DNA of 64,000 nucleotides, taken from contig NC_088323.1 in assembly GCF_910592395.1 (NCBI RefSeq), positions 7,812,001 to 7,876,000 of the forward strand, in the 5' to 3' direction. Source of the stretch: Lineus longissimus (lineage: Eukaryota > Nemertea > Pilidiophora > Heteronemertea > Lineidae). How positions within the stretch are numbered: the first letter of the stretch is position 1; the number at the start of each line of letters is the position of its first letter. The notes beneath the pieces were generated by a model that did no database searches, was not told the origin of the DNA, and saw only the letters and a program-made list of their open reading frames with translations. Position numbers and translations under genes: made by a program. Of the stretch, positions 39,829 to 50,115 are shown in pieces.

Positions 39829-41572
39829 ACAATTCGTTGAAGCTTTGAACAAGCTGGACGTTATCGTCTATTTCCATCCGCGTGAGGAAGAGAAACCGAG
39901 TGATGAATGTAACGAGTTCCCTCACGGACATCTCCACCTTATCGTCCGACTGGAGGGGCGTCCTGACAATTGCCGCCCTCTACGTCGCATTAAGCGTATT
40001 GCGGGTGATATGCTCGGCTATTGTAAGTCGGCTCCCTGTGTCAGTCCAAAGGGCCTTGTTCAGTATTGCGAACAGGCTCCTCGTATCTATGCTGGAACGA
40101 GGACTCGTGGTTGGTGTAGCAGAAGGAGAGATGCCATTGCCGACGCTGTCGGGATGGAAAACGCCAAGACCAAGCAGGAAGCCCGGAACGCACGATCGAC
40201 CAGATGGGCAGCCGATCGCGCCGATAAAGAGCTACAGAGTAGCCCTGTTAAGGCATGGCAAATGATTAGCGGAGACGCTATGCGGAAATTCACAAACGAG
40301 GATTGTATTACCATGTTAACGGCATTCGCTCGGAAAAAGCACTGCTACGATCGAGAGGAGTTTATGCGTTACGTAAGTGGGGAGTACTCTTTGCCGCATC
40401 AAACTCGTGTCAACCTGAAACGAATCTTCGCCCGGAGTAACTTCGAGCAAGTGTTTAATAAAGCCGTGGACGTCGTCGTCGAGGAACTAAGGAACATTCC
40501 ATTCTGCCAACGTATTCAAGCCGCGAACATATCTGGGACTTATCAGGACAATGAAAAGTACTTGTCGGTGGATACTTCGGCTATTGTCGTGGACAATATC
40601 CTGAAGGCCTGGGGCATTGATCGCCGTGAATTTCTGAGCAAGGTCTTCGGGGTATTGTGCAGGATAAAGCCGAAGAAAAACTGCGTGGTGTTCGAGGGCG
40701 AATCCAACGCCGGAAAATCATTCTTGGTAAGATCATTATTTCCTTTGTATAACAACTTGTACGGGGAAGTCCACCCCCATCTCCTGAACCAATTCGCGTT
40801 CATGGATTGTGTCAAGAAGAGCCTCGTAGTGGCCGAAGAGTTTGTCATAAGCCCAGAAATTTGTGACATGAGCAAACTTCTGCTCGAAGGGTCGGCCTTC
40901 AAAACCCCGGTGAAATGCAAGAGGGACGCTTTCGTAGATCCCACCCCTGTCATCATAACCACAAATAGGCCTATCGATAGCTGGCTTCAGGGGGAGGACA
41001 AGGTCGCTATCAAGAACCGTTGCTACTTCATAAAATGCAAAACCTGCGAGTTCCTCAAAGATATCCAAAAACCCCTGAACCCCGCTGTGTGGTGCGAACT
41101 GTATAACTTCTACGAGGCCATGGCCATGCTCCGTGATTTGGAGGAAGACGACGATGTCGTCGAGTTTGATCTCGAGCAAGGGTTTAAAGATCTAGCATCA
41201 GACATAGATTCCGATGAAGAGCGCCTTGAAGCTCTAAAAGATGCTTCTGCTGTTGCAGACGCAGAGGAGATGGAAGTGTACGACCAGATGCAGTATTTGG
41301 TCTCTCCCACTGTGGACATCCCAGATCCTACTCCTCGGCAGGCCTACAATGAGCAAAGCCCCGTTAAAGCTCCGGTGTACGAGGTTGAAGATATTTCAGA
41401 TCCAGAGTCACCCTTGAAGGCACCTGGTGCGCCCAAGAGGGGTAGGCCCAAATCTAAAGTTGTTAGGCCTAATGCGTTGAAGTTGCCGAAGATTAAGCTC
41501 GACTTTAAAACTCCAGAGTCACCCGAGAAGAAGAAAAAAAAAACCACCCGGGGCAACAGTGCCACAAAGTAG
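39767..41572 (+). CDS. NS1-like replication initiator: HUH endonuclease plus SF3 helicase
   Basis: 601 codons without interruption. The first ~22 come from polymerase DNA read in another frame, so the original N-terminus is missing or replaced. Then follow the HUH motif GHLHLIV (His55, His57), candidate nicking tyrosines near 85-108 (GLVQYCEQ), and an SF3 helicase: Walker A GESNAGKS (311-318), Walker B-type LVVAEEF (354-359) and motif C PVIITTN (394-400), then KNRCYF (Arg418). The C-terminus (about 480-601) is acidic, then Pro/Lys-rich. This layout is that of parvovirus NS1/Rep, which nicks an origin and unwinds DNA for rolling-hairpin replication; bidnavirus and some transposon Reps are related. 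The ORF is intact although it sits inside a broken gene, which implies later arrival or selection. A GTGTAG-type end and poly-A signal follow at 41769. Confidence 0.85.
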   Translation: MSGITLSIHSMGVTFMVAKSAQFVEALNKLDVIVYFHPREEEKPSDECNEFPHGHLHLIVRLEGRPDNCRPLRRIKRIAGDMLGYCKSAPCVSPKGLVQYCEQAPRIYAGTRTRGWCSRRRDAIADAVGMENAKTKQEARNARSTRWAADRADKELQSSPVKAWQMISGDAMRKFTNEDCITMLTAFARKKHCYDREEFMRYVSGEYSLPHQTRVNLKRIFARSNFEQVFNKAVDVVVEELRNIPFCQRIQAANISGTYQDNEKYLSVDTSAIVVDNILKAWGIDRREFLSKVFGVLCRIKPKKNCVVFEGESNAGKSFLVRSLFPLYNNLYGEVHPHLLNQFAFMDCVKKSLVVAEEFVISPEICDMSKLLLEGSAFKTPVKCKRDAFVDPTPVIITTNRPIDSWLQGEDKVAIKNRCYFIKCKTCEFLKDIQKPLNPAVWCELYNFYEAMAMLRDLEEDDDVVEFDLEQGFKDLASDIDSDEERLEALKDASAVADAEEMEVYDQMQYLVSPTVDIPDPTPRQAYNEQSPVKAPVYEVEDISDPESPLKAPGAPKRGRPKSKVVRPNALKLPKIKLDFKTPESPEKKKKKTTRGNSATK

Positions 41573-41768
41573 ATATGTTAGTCCGGTACAAGGGTCACGT
41601 GATGACCAAATGTAATAGATTGTTGTTTCGTAATAAGTACCAGAAGAAGAAGTAGAAATGTCATGTATTGTGTAGTCTGTTGTAGTTTTGAATGTCTTTT
41701 GAGTGTATTTCTAGTTTAGCGTGTAGAATGTAGTAGGAGAGCTGGCCTTTCGTTGTAGACATTGTACC

Positions 41769-41774
41769 AATAAA
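41769..41774 (+). terminator. Poly(A) signal AATAAA after the NS1-like ORF
   Basis: AATAAA about 200 bases past the NS1-like stop, followed by GT/T-rich sequence. It is the first such signal downstream. Confidence 0.5.
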
Positions 41775-41829
41775 TGATTGCTTGGTAGTTGTACCTAAAC
41801 TATCGAATATATTTGTCTTCACATTATCA

Positions 41830-41946
41830 ATGGCTGACGGACATAGGAGTCCCGAGCTGAAGATGGACGGAATTGCTCGCCTTAGGGCTACGTACTCTCC
41901 AAATTTCATGGAATTCGGACCAAGGACACCGGAGATATTTACTTAA
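41830..41946 (+). CDS. Short ORF between NS1-like gene and palindrome
   Basis: 38 residues from ATG 41830 to TAA 41946 (MADGHRSPELKMDGIARL...). It follows the poly(A) signal and could be the start of a second gene of the NS1 block that was lost. The length is within chance, and I do not recognise it. Confidence 0.25.
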   Translation: MADGHRSPELKMDGIARLRATYSPNFMEFGPRTPEIFT

Positions 41947-41989
41947 AACCCCCGACGCTAACGGTTAAGCCCTTTAACGAAAATTGAAA

Positions 41990-42029
41990 ATGACACGAAG
42001 TGTCATAAATCCCTCTTACACCGGTGTAA
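41990..42029. repeat. Two small palindromes near the large one
   Basis: ATGACAC-GAA-GTGTCAT (41990-42006) and the perfect palindrome TTACACCGGTGTAA (42016-42029) lie 10 bases apart. Small palindromes of this kind occur at Rep binding and nicking sites; this is a suggestion only. Confidence 0.5.
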
Positions 42030-42156
42030 CAGGGAAAATACTCCCTTGCTAATAAAATAGAAATGACTGGACTTTCTTAGACCCTGCACCCTGCCCTGCC
42101 TGCAGTCCCTGCAGCAGCTAAAAACAATACAAATTAATTGCCTATTGTCTTTGACC

Positions 42157-42573
42157 TTTGACCTTTGACCTTGAACTTGACCTAATTAAATATGTAAATT
42201 GAGAAACCGTTACATTGTTATGCAAAATCGTTAAAACAGTTCCATTGATAAAAAGTAGTTCGTCTCGTTAAAACAGTTCCATTGTTCGAAAAGTAGTCCG
42301 TGTTATCGAATGTAAAAAACTAATCCCGAGTTACCAAGTCCAAAACCGGAACTGGCTACTCGCTGTGCTCGGCCTTCCGGTTCTTGCTACTTGGTGTCTC
42401 GAGCTTAGTTTTTGACTATTCGATGTCACAGACTACTTTTCGAACAATTCCACTGTTTTAACTCACCGAACTACTTTTTATCAATTCCACTGTTTTAACG
42501 ATTTTGCATAACAATTCCACTGTTTCTCAATTTACACATTTAATTAGGTCAAGTTCAAGGTCAAAGGTCAAAG
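42157..42573. repeat. Imperfect palindrome of ~417 bp (terminal-hairpin or foldback)
   Basis: The left arm (TTTGACCTTGAACTTGACC, then GTAAATTGAGAAAC, GTTATGCAAAATCGTTAAAA, GATAAAAAGTAGTTCG, TTCGAAAAGTAGTC) reappears inverted in the right arm down to 42573. The centre is near 42365, between AACCGGAA (about 42344) and its inverse TTCCGGTT (42375-42382). Mismatches are clustered, not random: three times one arm has CAGTTCCATTG (or a variant) where the other has CAATTCCACTG, so the TTCCA core is conserved in the same orientation and would form an internal loop. It lies just after the NS1-like gene and ends about 20 bases before polymerase sequence resumes. A non-viral foldback element is the alternative. 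Confidence 0.85.
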
Positions 42574-43985
42574 TGGACAAATGGAGACACCATGAATCAA
42601 CGTACAGGTTCAACTATGGGTGAACTGCGCGAACCCACTGCGTTTTGGCGTACTTTCTTGAAAGACCGCGGGTACACTGTCATTTCCAAGCGCGAGTGCG
42701 AGTTCAGAGCGGAAATTAAGGAAGATCCCGAACTGGCAGCATTAGCAAAAGATCTGAACATCTCCGAGCCTCTGAACCCCCGAGAAGCCATTTTCGGGGG
42801 AAGAACGAACGCTGTGAAACTGTATCACAAATGCAATGAAAACGAAAGCATCAAATATGATTTTACATCGCTTTATCCGTATGTCAATAAATATAAACAT
42901 TATCCTCTAGGGCACCCGGTGGTGTACTGGGGTGAAAATCTGCAAAAGGTTGACGACCAACTGAAGTGCGAAGGTCTTATCAAATGTAAAGTATTACCGC
43001 CAAATCAATTGTATTTTCCTATTTTACCCCAGAGGACGGGTAACAAGTTGAAGTTTTCTCTTTGTGCGAAGTGTGCGGAGACGTCGTCTAAAATGTGTGA
43101 CCATTCAGATGATGAGCGCGCTCTGATAGGGACATGGGTTATATTTGAAGTCAGAAAAGCGGTCGAAAAGGGCTATCGTCTGGTGCAAACATACGAAATT
43201 TGGGATTTCGAGCAAACAACCCAATATGATCTTGAGAAGAAAGAGGGCGGTCTATTTACGAGTTTCATTAATACTTTTCTAAAGCAGAAGCAAGAAGCTA
43301 GCGGTTGGCCCGATTGGTGCGAGACCGAAGAAGACAAAAAGAAGTACATTGATGATTACGCGAAGCACGAGGGGATCACTTTAGACCGTTACAATATCAA
43401 ATATAACGCAGGCATGCGCAGTACCTACAAGGCAGGGTAATGTGCGTTGTGGGGAAAATTCGGGCAACGAAATAACTTTGTATAGACATTATATACGGAT
43501 AGTCCAGAGGTTTATATCAATAAATTGATGGTCGGTAGCATTGAAGTAACAGATTCTCAATTAGTGAATGAAGAATTCGTTCTTTTGAAATCCCGTGAGA
43601 AGACTGAATTCATAGAAGCGTGTCCTTACACAAATTGTGTTATCGCAGCTTACACAACTGCACATGTGCGGCTGAAATTGTATGAGGAGTTGGAAAAACA
43701 TGATCAACAATTATTATATTATATTTTGACACTGATAGTATTATATACGTGTACGACAAAACAAACAAAAAACACTTCAACCCACCCCTAGGCGACTATC
43801 TGGGGGATTTCAAGGATGAGTTGAACGGCGCATCCATTGAAGAGTTTGTTTCAGGGGGACCAAAAAACCACGGGTATCGCATCAAAGAGAGTCAAGAGAC
43901 TGTGTGCAAAGTCCAAGGGTTCACCCTGAACTATGGTAAAGTTCCAGTATCTTCGCGGGCTTCTGGTTACGTGACCCAAAAAAGA
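42574..43985 (+). pseudogene. Family-B DNA polymerase, palm and thumb region, decayed
   Basis: Continues the gene split by the NS1 block. Readable segments are STMGELREPTAF, GYTVISKRECEF, the FGGRTNA template-binding type motif, motif A (DFTSLYPYVNKY, about 42860), motif B (CALWGKFGQRNN, about 43441-43476) and motif C (DTDS at about 43725). Stops lie at 43438-43440 and 43483-43485, and a frameshift falls immediately before motif C. Beyond it PPLGDYLGD and GPKNHGYRIKE are typical C-terminal features. Homology ends near 43985. Both catalytic motifs keep their Asp residues, but the gene is broken. Confidence 0.8.
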
Positions 43986-44228
43986 AAAAGTTCACCCTGC
44001 TGCGTAGCTGTGGTATATATATATATATATAATTATTGTATATTATCAGATTATATCAGGATGGTTTTATTCCAGTCCTTATTATCGTTGTTTCTTTTTT
44101 CTCTGGGGTTTCCGCCGTGTCTCCTGGCCCTCCTTCCCTTCCGGGTTGGTGATGGCCCGGTGTCCGGTGTGTCGGGGATTCATAGTCCCCACCCCGTTCC
44201 TTCCCCCAGTCAGGGTACTGACAAGTCT
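43986..44228. other. Non-coding, with an AT dinucleotide run
   Basis: A TA run at about 44013-44031 and a CT-rich stretch; nothing coding supported. Confidence 0.4.
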
Positions 44229-44516
44229 GAAGTTGGCGTCGGATACTGCAGCTGGGAATTTAAATGTATCAGACGACAAACCGGTACCAAGGATGAAAAG
44301 CATAAGACCAAGAGCTGGACTTGCTGTAACACTGAAGTTGGCGTCGGACACTGCAGCTGGGAATTTAAATGTATCAGACGACATACCGGTACGAAGGATG
44401 AAAAGCATTAGACCAAGAGCTGGACTTGCTGTAACACTGAAGTTGGCGTCGAACACTGCAGCTGGGAATTTAAATGTATCAGACGACATACCGGTACCAA
44501 GGATGAAAAGCATTAG
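44229..44516. repeat. 105-bp tandem repeat, about 2.75 copies
   Basis: Units start GAAGTTGGCGTCGGA at 44229, 44334 and 44439, with few differences. 105 is a multiple of three, so frames stay open on both strands (plus strand LASDTAAGNLNVSDD repeated). I take it as a minisatellite; a captured coding repeat cannot be excluded. Confidence 0.8.
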
Positions 44517-45097
44517 AGCAGAGGGGAGAGCAAACCAGTATATTTTTGGCCAAACACGGTTATAATAGATACTGTTGTAAACAATACTTTGAGTTTGATG
44601 AAGGGAGAAGTTCACTTACTCATCATGATTTCCAGGTTGTATCTTGTTTGAATTCTTCATTTACTCCATACCCTATCTAGGTACTTCTACCTCGTGCTGT
44701 GTTGAAAATGCTGAAGTAAACATGGCACAAAAGATTCAAAGTCACCGGAAGGATTCAAGGCATGTGTAATACTACAGCTTCAATGGTGCCAAAGGTTATA
44801 TGGTTGCAAACAGGCACAGTTGTGGTCGACCCCCATGCCATGACTGAACTAGCAGCTTTGTACGTGACACATGCTATGAAAATCACAAGAAGGCCAACAA
44901 GGCTGAAAAATGTGTCGGCGCACACCAAATGAATTGCACGATAGTCAGATATCACTGGTATATACGGACCAGAAGGAAAAAAACCATGACAGCAACCTGA
45001 CTATTAGTTGTTCTGTGATCATCCAGTGTACAACCCATGAGGCGAGGTCAATGTATGCCTACATGGTGCACTTGCCTGGCAGGAGTTTGATTAGGCC

Positions 45098-45862
45098 ATG
45101 ATTCTGAAAACCATAATTAGTCAAAACGATGGAGACAGCCAACTGAAAGACACCTTAAATGCTCTGAGGAATTACACAGTCACCAAAGAACAGGCAACAT
45201 GGCTGCAAGGTTTCCAGTGGGACAACTTGAGGAAGAAACATGGACCAGATTTGTTTGAGAGGATGAGCGACAAGGGATTGTTTGTTTTTCCAACCCATGC
45301 CGATGAATGGGAGCACAATAAGATGAAACTCATTGAAGCTAACTGTTCGGCTCCTATAGCAAGAACCAAAGCAGTGAACACAGGAATCCATAAGAATACC
45401 CAAGCGACAAGGCACGAGGGCTCCTACCTGAACTATTTTTGTGCCGTGAAGGCAGAGTGATGCTGACTGGACATCTTGCTGTCAAAAATTGATTATTCAA
45501 CGGATCTACAGGGATTGTCAGCGATATTGTGTACACAGATGGGAAAGACCCCCAAAATGGGATTACCTGATGTCGAATGGTGGAATTCGACTCTGACAGG
45601 TACAGTGGACCACCCTACGTTTCTGGAACCTGTACCTGTCCAGCGTCTAATGGAGTGCCCATGCCATTCATGTAGACGTAAACAAATTCCCTAGCGACTT
45701 GGCTGGGGAACTACTATCCATCGATGCCAAGGCATGAAAATTGGAGACAACGAAGCTTACCGGGTACCTTGTCATTCATCCCGGGACCAGAGCTTTCGAG
45801 TCGAGAAATCCAGGTGCTCTCTTCGTTGCTCTGTCGCGAGCAAAGTTCTTTTTTTTCCGATT
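45098..45862 (+). pseudogene. PIF1-like helicase fragment, frameshifted
   Basis: The first part (45098-45460) has the segment typical of PIF1-family helicases carried by invertebrate mobile elements: a helical region, then LFVFPTHADEWEHNKMKLIE and IARTKAVNTGIH. The C-terminal motifs appear in changing frames: a Cys pair followed by RKQIP (about 45675), LGWGTTIHRCQGM with the motif V/VI TIH..QG signature (about 45697-45737) and NPGALFVALSRAK (about 45808-45850). At least two frameshifts and an in-frame stop are present, and Walker A and B are absent. PIF1 helicases unwind DNA 5' to 3'. Confidence 0.65.
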
Positions 45863-46130
45863 TAGTTATTGAAGTAGCGAAGAAGATGAAGTCTCTTTGG
45901 GCGCAACACACCCTAGAGAAAAACAAGGTGCTGGCAGCAACGAGCAGTGAAACAGGCGCTGACGACATACCAAAAGTCAACTGGGTTCATTATCACCAGA
46001 TGCATTTTTTGGAGGAAGTTGCCGAAAAGCGCACAACAACTAGATCAAATCTGATCAGTCAGTCACAGGTTAGCCTATTTCCATTCAATTCCAGTTTTCA
46101 GCATTTTGTCCTGCACAAGCTTTGGAGTTG
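45863..46130 (+). other. Coding-like tail after the PIF1 fragment
   Basis: An open frame with KKMKSLWAQHTLEKNKVL and VNWVHYHQMHFLEEVAEKRT. The last phrase resembles ends of MADF-type proteins of Harbinger elements, but this is weak. Confidence 0.25.
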
Positions 46131-46251
46131 AAGTGGTCACACAAGACATCTCTGATTTTTTCCCCTATGTCTATTAACTGCCTCCCCGCAAGCCACCTGT
46201 AATATCAATTAGTCCTTTCGGTTCTGGTTCCTGTGCGACAGCTCCAGGTGC

Positions 46252-46440
46252 CAGTGGTTTTGCCGTGTTGTGTCGGGCCACGCCCAAGGTGAACACACTT
46301 GTTTTGCAAGGTGAAAGCAACTCCGGTAGGTCACTCTAAATTCGGTCACTCCTGCCCTTGTACGACAACAATTACGGGGAAGTACATCCCCACTTTATGG
46401 ATGGTCAGTGGCCTCTTGACTATTGTTACAAGGGTCGAAG
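46252..46440 (+). pseudogene. Second NS1-like helicase fragment
   Basis: Reads FAVLCRATPK, then GESNSGRSL and a TAA stop, then IRSLLPLYDNNYGEVHPHF. This matches the Walker A region of the NS1-like protein at about residues 294-340 (FGVLCRIKPK, GESNAGKS, RSLFPLYNN, YGEVHPH). The Walker A lysine is Arg here and a stop follows, so it is dead. No HUH domain or palindrome is seen nearby. It shows the NS1-like family is present more than once. Confidence 0.75.
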
Positions 46441-47610
46441 TTCAAGACGTGGTTCCGGCACCTGGAGGACGCCCCCCCCCCCCTCCTCATCATCCCCGGC
46501 CTTCAATCCGATGGTTTGTTTTTATCTTACGGATTTTTTGTAACGATGATAATCCGCAAAAGGTAAACAAACGCTTCATTCACCCGTCATAAACAACTTG
46601 AGAACACATCCCCCCAATCCCCGGCCCCCAGGTGCGTAATACATAAGCTGGGTACAGTTTGTAAGAAGAAAGTGGACCCAGGGTGCAGTTTCAGCGGACG
46701 ACATTGAACCTGGGTACACTTTATATGTACCCAGGACAACAGTAATCCCTTCAGCCCAAGTTACTCAGGGACAATAGACCGATACAAATGGTCCCGCAAC
46801 AATTATTACAATCCACGTTGAATGAAATCTCCACCATGTTGATAAGAAAAAATTCAACCTTTAGCAAGCTCACCGCTACGATAGAAAAAGAGTGGCTGAA
46901 TTTTACAACACAGTTGACCACCTTTTAATCAATGGGATTTGATAGTTCGATCTTTCATCTGTACAGGCGTTAAACGACAATGTTTCAGCATCAACCAGAA
47001 TTGTGACTGACAAGCCATATTTTGCAATAAGTATTGATTCTTGATGGAACCAGAAGCCAGTTATTATGATTGTGAATGTGCCAAATTGTTTATCTTCACT
47101 TTACCTGGCTGATCATCGGAATATTATGAGGCTTCGTAATTTTTCCCTGACCCCACACCATACGAATGAATTTCTGATCCCCTGGCACCAAAACCAGTAT
47201 TTAGCTTCCAATATACAATCAAAATGGAAAATATCTTGCCATGTTAGATCTGCATACACCTGAAGCCTTGCAAATATTGCATAATTAATTTACCAGAATG
47301 TAGATGCACTCTTCAGAAACATATGTTATAGATCATGCGCAGTACATCAATGGACAATATTACATACTCCCATACTGTTAATGTTCTGCTAGGTGTCTTG
47401 GACCAGAAACTACTTGATAGGCTTTCTGTTGTAGATGTTGAACAACACCACCAGCACTTAAACTGCCCACTATACCAAATGTAAAGGGTTTCAGATTCTC
47501 TTTTACTTTTATGGAATTACCTCTCGTTTATCTGCGGCATCTCTCATCAGCCTTCGTCATTAGAATCCCTGCCCCCATGTACATGATTGCCCAAGCGATT
47601 TGTTTTTTGG
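46441..47610. other. No gene seen
   Basis: A poly-C tract near 46479 and AT-rich sequence; no coding or repeat structure that I can support. Confidence 0.4.
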
Positions 47611-47615
47611 ACCTC

Positions 47616-47657
47616 GCGTCCCTCCCTCCCTCCCTCCCTCCCTCCCTCCCTCCCTCC
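47616..47657. repeat. CCTC/CCCT microsatellite
   Basis: About ten CCCT units in a row. Confidence 0.9.
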
Positions 47658-47663
47658 CCATCC

Positions 47664-48480
47664 GCCCTGGATCCTGACCCTGGAAATTTTTTTGGCAAAT
47701 CGGAGGAGTCAAAACAGAACATTCTTGAGCAAGTGTTCAAATATAAAAACGTTCCGCTTCAAACCAAGGACCCAGAGAAATTGGCAGCTTTCATTACGCT
47801 GGAGGGGATATCCCCAATAGTTGTACACGAAAATGTTGACAATGTACTTGCAAAATATGGAACGACAACGTCGCCATGCCGTTTTACTCTGATTAAAGGA
47901 ACAAAACTTTACAATATATCCAAAAGGATTATCGAAATTGAACTAAAAACGCCGGTAGCTGGGCAGAAAAGAATAACGGTGAGCAGGTCTCATTTAGAGC
48001 TTTTAATAAAGATCAGCCGAAGATGTATGGTATATGCAAAGAAGAGGACCACATGTGGTTCCAGAGCAGGGAGGAATGCCTTCATCCGAACCATCATGAA
48101 GAAGACTGTATACAGCTAGCTTACCGCAAAGAGCCAGTAAACCAACTGTGACTAAAGGAAGAAGAGCAACAAATGTAGCTAATAAAGCTAACGAGACTCA
48201 TGACACGCCAGCGACGAAAGAGGCTGAGGAGGACGATACAAACCAAGAAGAAAACACATCTGTCGGCCTACCAGGTGCCTATCCCCAAATGGTGTAGGTG
48301 AAGCTGAGAGATGTCGAGACAACAAGGAACACAGACAAAGAGGAAGACAAGATGTCGACGATAACGACTGCAACCAGTAAGAGAGGACACGACAGCGAGA
48401 GTGAAGCCTCAGTTGATTCCCAAACAATACCGAAAGCTACAACATCGAAAAAGATGAGGGTGTACAGCGGATGCGCCATG
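47664..48480 (+). pseudogene. LINE ORF1, N-terminal part, frameshifted
   Basis: The open frame to 48119 (KNVPLQTKDPEKLAAFITLE; ISPIVVHENVDNVLAKYG) looks like the RNA-binding half of an ORF1 protein from an L1/Tx1-like LINE. A frameshift near 48018 leads to a Cys/His segment (DHMWFQSREECLHPNHHEED). After a stop, an acidic Ser/Lys-rich stretch follows (EDKMSTITTATSKRGHDSES). The 57.1-57.4 kb region carries the last two pieces in the opposite order. Confidence 0.55.
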
Positions 48481-48952
48481 GAGAATAGCATATTACGGTG
48501 AAGGACGAGGAATCTTACCAGAAACTGAAGGACTGGGGATTTCAGTTGTACCGTAATGGAAACATTATGGCTATCATATGCAATGTTTTCAGCATATATC
48601 CTAAAAACAGAGGAATCGCCTAAGCAGAGATAACAAGCTGTTGCATGTACTGCTATGGGGTAACAATAATACCTAAGGATATGCAGTTGGCTGTAAGGGT
48701 TAGAGGAGTCAGAGCTTATTATGATGTAGTAAACTCATATTATTGTCACCATTACCTTGGACTTTTTGTTTAAAGAATACCTGGGAGAAGGGAATATATT
48801 TACTTATATTATATGCTTGTAAATAAAATATATAAACAAAAAACCTTATATTATTTTATTAGAAATGGAGCATTAACTGTGGTATAGTAATATGATTGTA
48901 TGTAATATTGGTAATAACTATTTCATTATTATACACGGGACAACCGGTAAGC

Positions 48953-49507
48953 TGCAACATTTGCAACAGTTTCGGACATATAGCTGCGAAATTTATGCGA
49001 AAAGGCCAAATGTAGCAAATGCTTAGAGAAGGGCCACCTCGCCAAGAACTGCAAAAAAGAAGTTAAATGCAGGAATTGCAACGACAAAGGGCATTTGGCC
49101 AAAGCATGCATGGAACCGTGTGGGACCTGTGGCAAAGAGGGCCACAAGTCCTTTCGATGTCCAGACAAGCTAGCCTGGGCCAAGCCAGATAAACAACAGG
49201 AAGAAAGTAAACAGGAGGAAAGCAAATCGAGGATAGCGATGAGGAGGAGGGGGAACGACTGGTTATTGATGAAAAGAGAGCTGAAGAGGTGGCTGATAAA
49301 GCCGCCCCACCTAAGGTGCAGCAACAAGGGACTCCCCTCAATGCAATGCAACAGCCAATGCCTTATTTCCACTCACCTGGGACAGTCGTTCAAATGGGGG
49401 GATTATCTAAAAGACCTCTGGATGTCACACCAACGAAAGATGAAAAGAAGAGGATTAAAGAAGACAAGAAACAACAGAAGAAGATTGGCTTTTTTAGTAA
49501 TAAGTAA
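48953..49507 (+). pseudogene. LINE ORF1, tandem zinc knuckles
   Basis: Three complete CCHC knuckles in a row, CSKCLEKGHLAKNC, CRNCNDKGHLAKAC and CGTCGKEGHKSFRC (each Cx2Cx4Hx4C), plus a degraded one in front (CNICNSFGH). A Lys/Gln-rich tail follows with a frameshift near 49280. Nucleic-acid-binding C-terminus of ORF1. The gap 48481-48952 is AT-rich and non-coding. Confidence 0.7.
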
Positions 49508-49615
49508 TGTATTTATTAATGTATTTTAAGTCTGCCTCACTTTCCATTTTAGTCCTGGATAACAAGATATTTTTATTGATATTGCTATTTCTACTCACAA
49601 TGAGTACCAACAAAT

Positions 49616-50115
49616 TTGGGAACTGGCACCCTTAACACAGCTGGGTTAAGGAGTGTCGACACCGATAAAAGATTGGCAACTTTCAATTGGATAAAACATA
49701 ATAAATTTGACGTTATGTTCCTAAAGGAAACCCATGCTGAAACTGAGTATGATAATTATACGATCTGGGGTAGGGAATGGGGTGGTGAATCTCTCTGGTC
49801 CAATGGAACAACTCATGCCAGGGGTGTAGCCATTCTTGTATCAAATAAAATGAAAGTTGTAAAGATTCCTTTAAAAAAGATAACGAGGGGAGGATTGTTC
49901 GAATAAAATTTGAATGGGAGGGAAAAACATACACTACTTTAAATATCTATGACCCGAATAGAATCAGGAAACCTCTTTCTGAGAAGCTAAAGATCGGATG
50001 GATTACAGCTGATGATAATGATATTCTTGGTGGAGACTTCAACTGTGTTGAAGACTTCAATTTAGACAAAAGCGGAGCACAAACGTATGGTATAGAAGGT
50101 GGTTACAACTCTTGA
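49616..50115 (+). pseudogene. LINE ORF2, AP-endonuclease domain, 3' truncated
   Basis: Apurinic-type endonuclease that nicks target DNA for reverse transcription. Visible motifs are FNWIKHNKFDVMFLKETHAE (catalytic Glu in KETH), a WSNGTTHARGVAIL segment, and GGDFNCVEDFNLDKSG (the GDFN motif). There is a frameshift near 49905 and a stop at about 50115. The reverse transcriptase that should follow is absent, so the element is cut on its 3' side. Confidence 0.75.

Noticed and set aside
40543-41179. Minus-strand frames of about 140 codons opposite the NS1-like gene
   Set aside because: They overlap the conserved helicase motifs on the other strand and have no recognisable domain.
41661-41909. Minus-strand 82-codon frame convergent with the NS1-like gene, considered as a capsid remnant of an ambisense virus
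   Set aside because: No capsid motif is visible, a stop lies just upstream of its start, and the length is within chance. A structure or profile search could revive it.
23125-43985. A complete Polinton/Maverick with capsid, packaging ATPase, protease and integrase
   Set aside because: Only the polymerase is recognisable; none of the other marker genes was found on either strand.
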